In this document: positions 17,995 through 20,360 of the stretch, in pieces
Layout of the letters: the number at the start of each line of letters is the position of its first letter
How positions within the stretch are numbered: the stretch's first letter is position 1
Source: a virus
Virus record (IMG/VR): IMGVR_UViG_3300035670_001473
Span: 1-20,360 of that record
Direction: 5' to 3' (one strand)
DNA: 20,360 nucleotides
Position numbers and translations under genes: made by a program
The notes under the pieces: generated by a model
Told to the model about the DNA's origin: nothing
Databases searched by the model: none
The model's input: the letters and a program-made list of their open reading frames with translations, nothing else

Positions 17995-18414
17995 TTATGA
18001 GGGGTCGTAGCCGAATTCATGTGGGGAATCTCCATTAGTATATAATTCACTTGCTTTAACTTTTTTAGTTAATATCTGACAAGGTACATCTAATACCTTG
18101 CAATGTTCAGTTGCATAATGCTTATTTACAGTAACCCAATCACCAGGATTTATTGTTTTTTCACCTAGAGATTTTGGGATTGCCCGGTAGATAGTAATCT
18201 CTGCATCCAGTTTATTTCTGATCTTGGATAGAATCTTGTGTGTGTGATTATCAATGAATTTCGACATATGACTATAATACTCTGGGTGTTCGTAATAATC
18301 CGGCATAACCAAATCAACATCAGAAGCCATTGCATTTGATTCATTCTTCATTGGTGCTCTGTGCGAACCACGATAAGTCTCTTGTTCTTTTATGAATTTT
18401 TTGAATGATTTCAT
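17995..18414 (-). CDS. Putative packaged ADP-ribosyltransferase-like protein, 139 aa
   Basis: The C-terminal two thirds match the compact phage/toxin ADP-ribosyltransferase pattern: ITIYRAIPKS with R77, PGDWVTVNKHYATEH (90-104), a strand ending KKVKASELYTNGDS, and HEFGYDP with E133, i.e. an R-S/T-E-like order. The N-terminus MKSFKKFIKE resembles the capsid-targeting peptide of T4 internal head proteins, with a possible gp21-type protease site after I-K-E10. The next gene has the same MKSFK start. Together they suggest a small protein packaged in the head and injected to modify host proteins, like T4 Alt. Activity and packaging are inferred; the motif reading is by eye. Confidence 0.6.
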   Translation of the reverse strand: MKSFKKFIKEQETYRGSHRAPMKNESNAMASDVDLVMPDYYEHPEYYSHMSKFIDNHTHKILSKIRNKLDAEITIYRAIPKSLGEKTINPGDWVTVNKHYATEHCKVLDVPCQILTKKVKASELYTNGDSPHEFGYDPS

Positions 18415-18434
18415 TCTACAAAAATACCTCTTTA

Positions 18435-19496
18435 TTAATCAGAAATTGGATAAATGTTATAATACATTTTTGTATTCATAAATATCTCATCTTTTTCCAA
18501 TTCACCTTTCCAAAAATTAAGGAAATCTTTTGTATTAAATCTTACATTAAATAAAGTATCTAAATCTATAGAATCATTATTCTCATCTCTATATTCATCA
18601 TTAATTAATGATATCTGGTATTTCTCGCCTGGATATTTTTGTTTTTTTGGAATCAATATGTATATTTCATTATTCGAAGATGTGTATTGACAGAAGCTAT
18701 TTTTTCCCTGTTCAGAATCAGCAGAGGTACACCATTTAGCAAATACTGTATCGGTGACCAATTTACCACCTTCTATTTTCGATCTACCTAATTTTCTTGC
18801 GGAGAAGTAATTTGATGGTGTAAATATAATCACATCTTTATTATTCAATACTGCGTCTTTCATCGGATCAACATTCTTCTCTTCATCACCAATAACACTG
18901 GATCTATACAACTTAACTAAGCTGATTATGAAATCATCCTCATCACCATTCTCAAATAATTCCAATACATTTCTGAAATCTTTATATTCTTTTGGTAAAT
19001 TATTCTTAGATGACAAGTAATTGTGTGCATCGATAATGTCAGACATCTTTAGAAATGATTGATCTTTATATCTATAATTCATATTACTTATGATATATCT
19101 TTTCTCGATTAGCCTGTTCAATGATATTGACTTATTTTTAAGTATAGAATCGATCAATAATGATGTATATTTATCAGTGGGAGTTCTATCTACATTTTTA
19201 CTAACAGAAGCAACTATATCAGTCAATATATCTTCTATTAATCCGGTTGGTGAATCTGGATCTTGAAGTTCTGATTCATATTCATCTATATTGTGTTTTG
19301 TTGGGTTAAAAGTTTTTAAGAATTTTTTTTGTGGATAATTATCCGAATATTCTGGATATAATACATTAGCAATAAATCTCAGTTTAGCAGAACTATCCGG
19401 GTTTTGTTTTTCGATAAATTTCTTGAATCTTGATAATTTATTCTTTACTTCAACACCAGCATTGAATTCTAAGATGTAATTTTTGAATGATTTCAT
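18435..19496 (-). CDS. Putative internal head protein with WCT domain, 353 aa
   Basis: The ATG at 19496 (MKSFKNYILEFNAG) is chosen over one at 19523, which would overlap the upstream gene; GGAGGGGAAT and GGTAAG lie upstream. The start mirrors MKSFKKFIKE of the neighbouring gene, and I-L-E10 is a candidate prohead-protease site. The middle is helical and polar. The C-terminal third carries FAKWCTSADSEQGKNSFCQY and EIYILIPKKQ, matching a domain of unknown function seen in phage proteins (K-W-C-T ... Y ... Y-I-I). The gene is AT-rich compared with the replication genes. It is probably a virion or injected protein; its biochemical role is unknown. Confidence 0.65.
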   Translation of the reverse strand: MKSFKNYILEFNAGVEVKNKLSRFKKFIEKQNPDSSAKLRFIANVLYPEYSDNYPQKKFLKTFNPTKHNIDEYESELQDPDSPTGLIEDILTDIVASVSKNVDRTPTDKYTSLLIDSILKNKSISLNRLIEKRYIISNMNYRYKDQSFLKMSDIIDAHNYLSSKNNLPKEYKDFRNVLELFENGDEDDFIISLVKLYRSSVIGDEEKNVDPMKDAVLNNKDVIIFTPSNYFSARKLGRSKIEGGKLVTDTVFAKWCTSADSEQGKNSFCQYTSSNNEIYILIPKKQKYPGEKYQISLINDEYRDENNDSIDLDTLFNVRFNTKDFLNFWKGELEKDEIFMNTKMYYNIYPISD

Positions 19497-19500
19497 ATTC

Positions 19501-20360
19501 TTACCAGAAAAATTCCCCTCCACCAGTTAATCCTAATACCTTTGCATATCTCGGGATTCGACACGCCCAGTAACCAGGAGTTGTTTTATCTTTCTTTTCC
19601 GCACATCTGTGTCTTGCAGCAAAAGATTTTCTAGCTTCTGGATTATTAATCTTTGCATTCAAACCAGTAGTATCACCGAATTCGACTTTGATTACATTGC
19701 CTCTTTGATTTCTGACATAGACATAGAATTTCTTGTTTCCGCCACGTTTGGGTGAATTTAACTCTGGTTCTTTGGCTTCATCGATATGATCCAATAGGTA
19801 CGATCTTAGTTTATTAATGAATTGAAATCTCGTCAATTCGGCGTCCGGCAGAACCTTTTCTAATTTACCATTAGGAAAGAATTCCCATCGTACTGTTTCA
19901 TAATTCATTACCATATCATCATCATACACAAACGCCAAAACATTTTCTACCATTTTTTTGGTTGGGGCCGAAGAATCTAACCATAATTGTTTGGTCGAAT
20001 CGATGTACCATCGGATATGTTCATTACCCCTTTTATATAATTCATCGACAAAATTATCCGAGTCCCAATCAATTCTATCGGTTTCTGGGTTGATATCTTT
20101 TAATTTTCCGCTCTTTGGGTAAGTATAGGCTTCATATCTATCACCAAATTTTCCGTCAATATCGATATAAATTCCTTTGAATCTGGCATACAAAGCCATG
20201 TGATCTTTTTCTATTGTGTATTTCTTATTTGTTAGTGCATCAATAATCTTACCGTCGGGAAGTATGAATCCCCAGTTCGTGTAATTGAGTAGATGTTTTC
20301 CTTCCATCAACATAGGTAAATCAAGAGGCACTTCTTTGCCTTCATATACACCGAAAGATC
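19501..20360 (-). CDS. Large virion-region protein, 5' end outside window
   Basis: The frame stays open to the window edge (SFGVYEGKEVPLDLPM precedes the first GTG at 20331), so the true start lies beyond 20360 and at least 286 residues are present. The C-terminus, SPKRGGNKKFYVYVRN, GNVIKVEFGD, then ARKSFAARHRCAEK and GYWACRIPRY, matches a conserved module (KKFxVYVKN...RxxFxARHxC...YWxC) found in many T4-like phage proteins. The EVPLDLP start of that module appears some 190 residues earlier and again as EPELNSPKRGG, as if the module were split or repeated around an inserted segment. Role unknown; possibly structural. Confidence 0.7.
   Translation of the reverse strand, partial: SFGVYEGKEVPLDLPMLMEGKHLLNYTNWGFILPDGKIIDALTNKKYTIEKDHMALYARFKGIYIDIDGKFGDRYEAYTYPKSGKLKDINPETDRIDWDSDNFVDELYKRGNEHIRWYIDSTKQLWLDSSAPTKKMVENVLAFVYDDDMVMNYETVRWEFFPNGKLEKVLPDAELTRFQFINKLRSYLLDHIDEAKEPELNSPKRGGNKKFYVYVRNQRGNVIKVEFGDTTGLNAKINNPEARKSFAARHRCAEKKDKTTPGYWACRIPRYAKVLGLTGGGEFFW

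Noticed and set aside
1-20360. CRISPR arrays, insertion sequences or attachment sites
   Set aside because: No regularly spaced repeats, transposase genes or terminal inverted repeats were seen.

Overview
This window is a piece of a tailed double-stranded DNA phage of the T4 superfamily (a myovirus). The diagnostic genes are the T4-type replication module: RNase H, a DUF6433-like protein, sliding clamp gp45, clamp-loader large subunit gp44, clamp-loader small subunit gp62 and the translational repressor RegA. The order 45-44-62-regA and the short 133-aa gp62 resemble marine (cyanophage-type) T4 relatives more than T4 itself. The DNA is AT-rich. The host cannot be read directly. The repeated CTTGAC-N17-CTATAC promoter shape and several apparently leaderless genes would fit an alphaproteobacterial host; that is inference.

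Region 1 (1-2490) is a string of short early-type genes of unknown function. They are driven by near-identical copies of one strong sigma70-type promoter, with two structured non-coding segments between them. Region 2 (2500-3990) is a tRNA cluster (Arg-like TCT, Ser TGA, an interrupted tRNA, Trp CCA, a TAT tRNA). It is invaded by an HNH homing endonuclease whose ribosome-binding site is buried in a hairpin and whose C-terminal part lies in the -1 frame. Region 3 (4011-9062) is again small accessory genes: two tiny or signal-anchored membrane proteins, a lipoprotein, a DUF551-like protein, a tandem array of acidic paralogues, a metallophosphoesterase and a tandem duplicated pair. Region 4 (9073-9979) holds three more tRNAs, one with about 50 extra nucleotides, and two small genes.

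Region 5 (10007-17166) is the nucleic-acid metabolism block: AAA+ ATPase, DEDD exonuclease, an HNH nuclease, membrane protein, RNase H, gp45, gp44, gp62 and RegA, all on the plus strand. Region 6 (17163-20360) is on the minus strand and meets regA tail to tail with overlapping stop codons. It looks like late/virion genes: a tail-tube-like protein, a small cupin, two proteins with the same N-terminus (MKSFK...I-x-E) resembling capsid-targeting peptides of T4 internal head proteins, and a large protein running off the window. One of the two internal-protein candidates carries a compact ADP-ribosyltransferase-like domain.

The most unusual themes are four. First, at least four promoters place their -10 box 6 to 8 nt before the ATG, so mRNAs would be leaderless. 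Second, four non-coding segments are each closed by a long-range stem of 9 to 14 bp. Third, several tRNAs have aberrant architecture. Fourth, there is a candidate mini-Alt ADP-ribosyltransferase packaged in the head.
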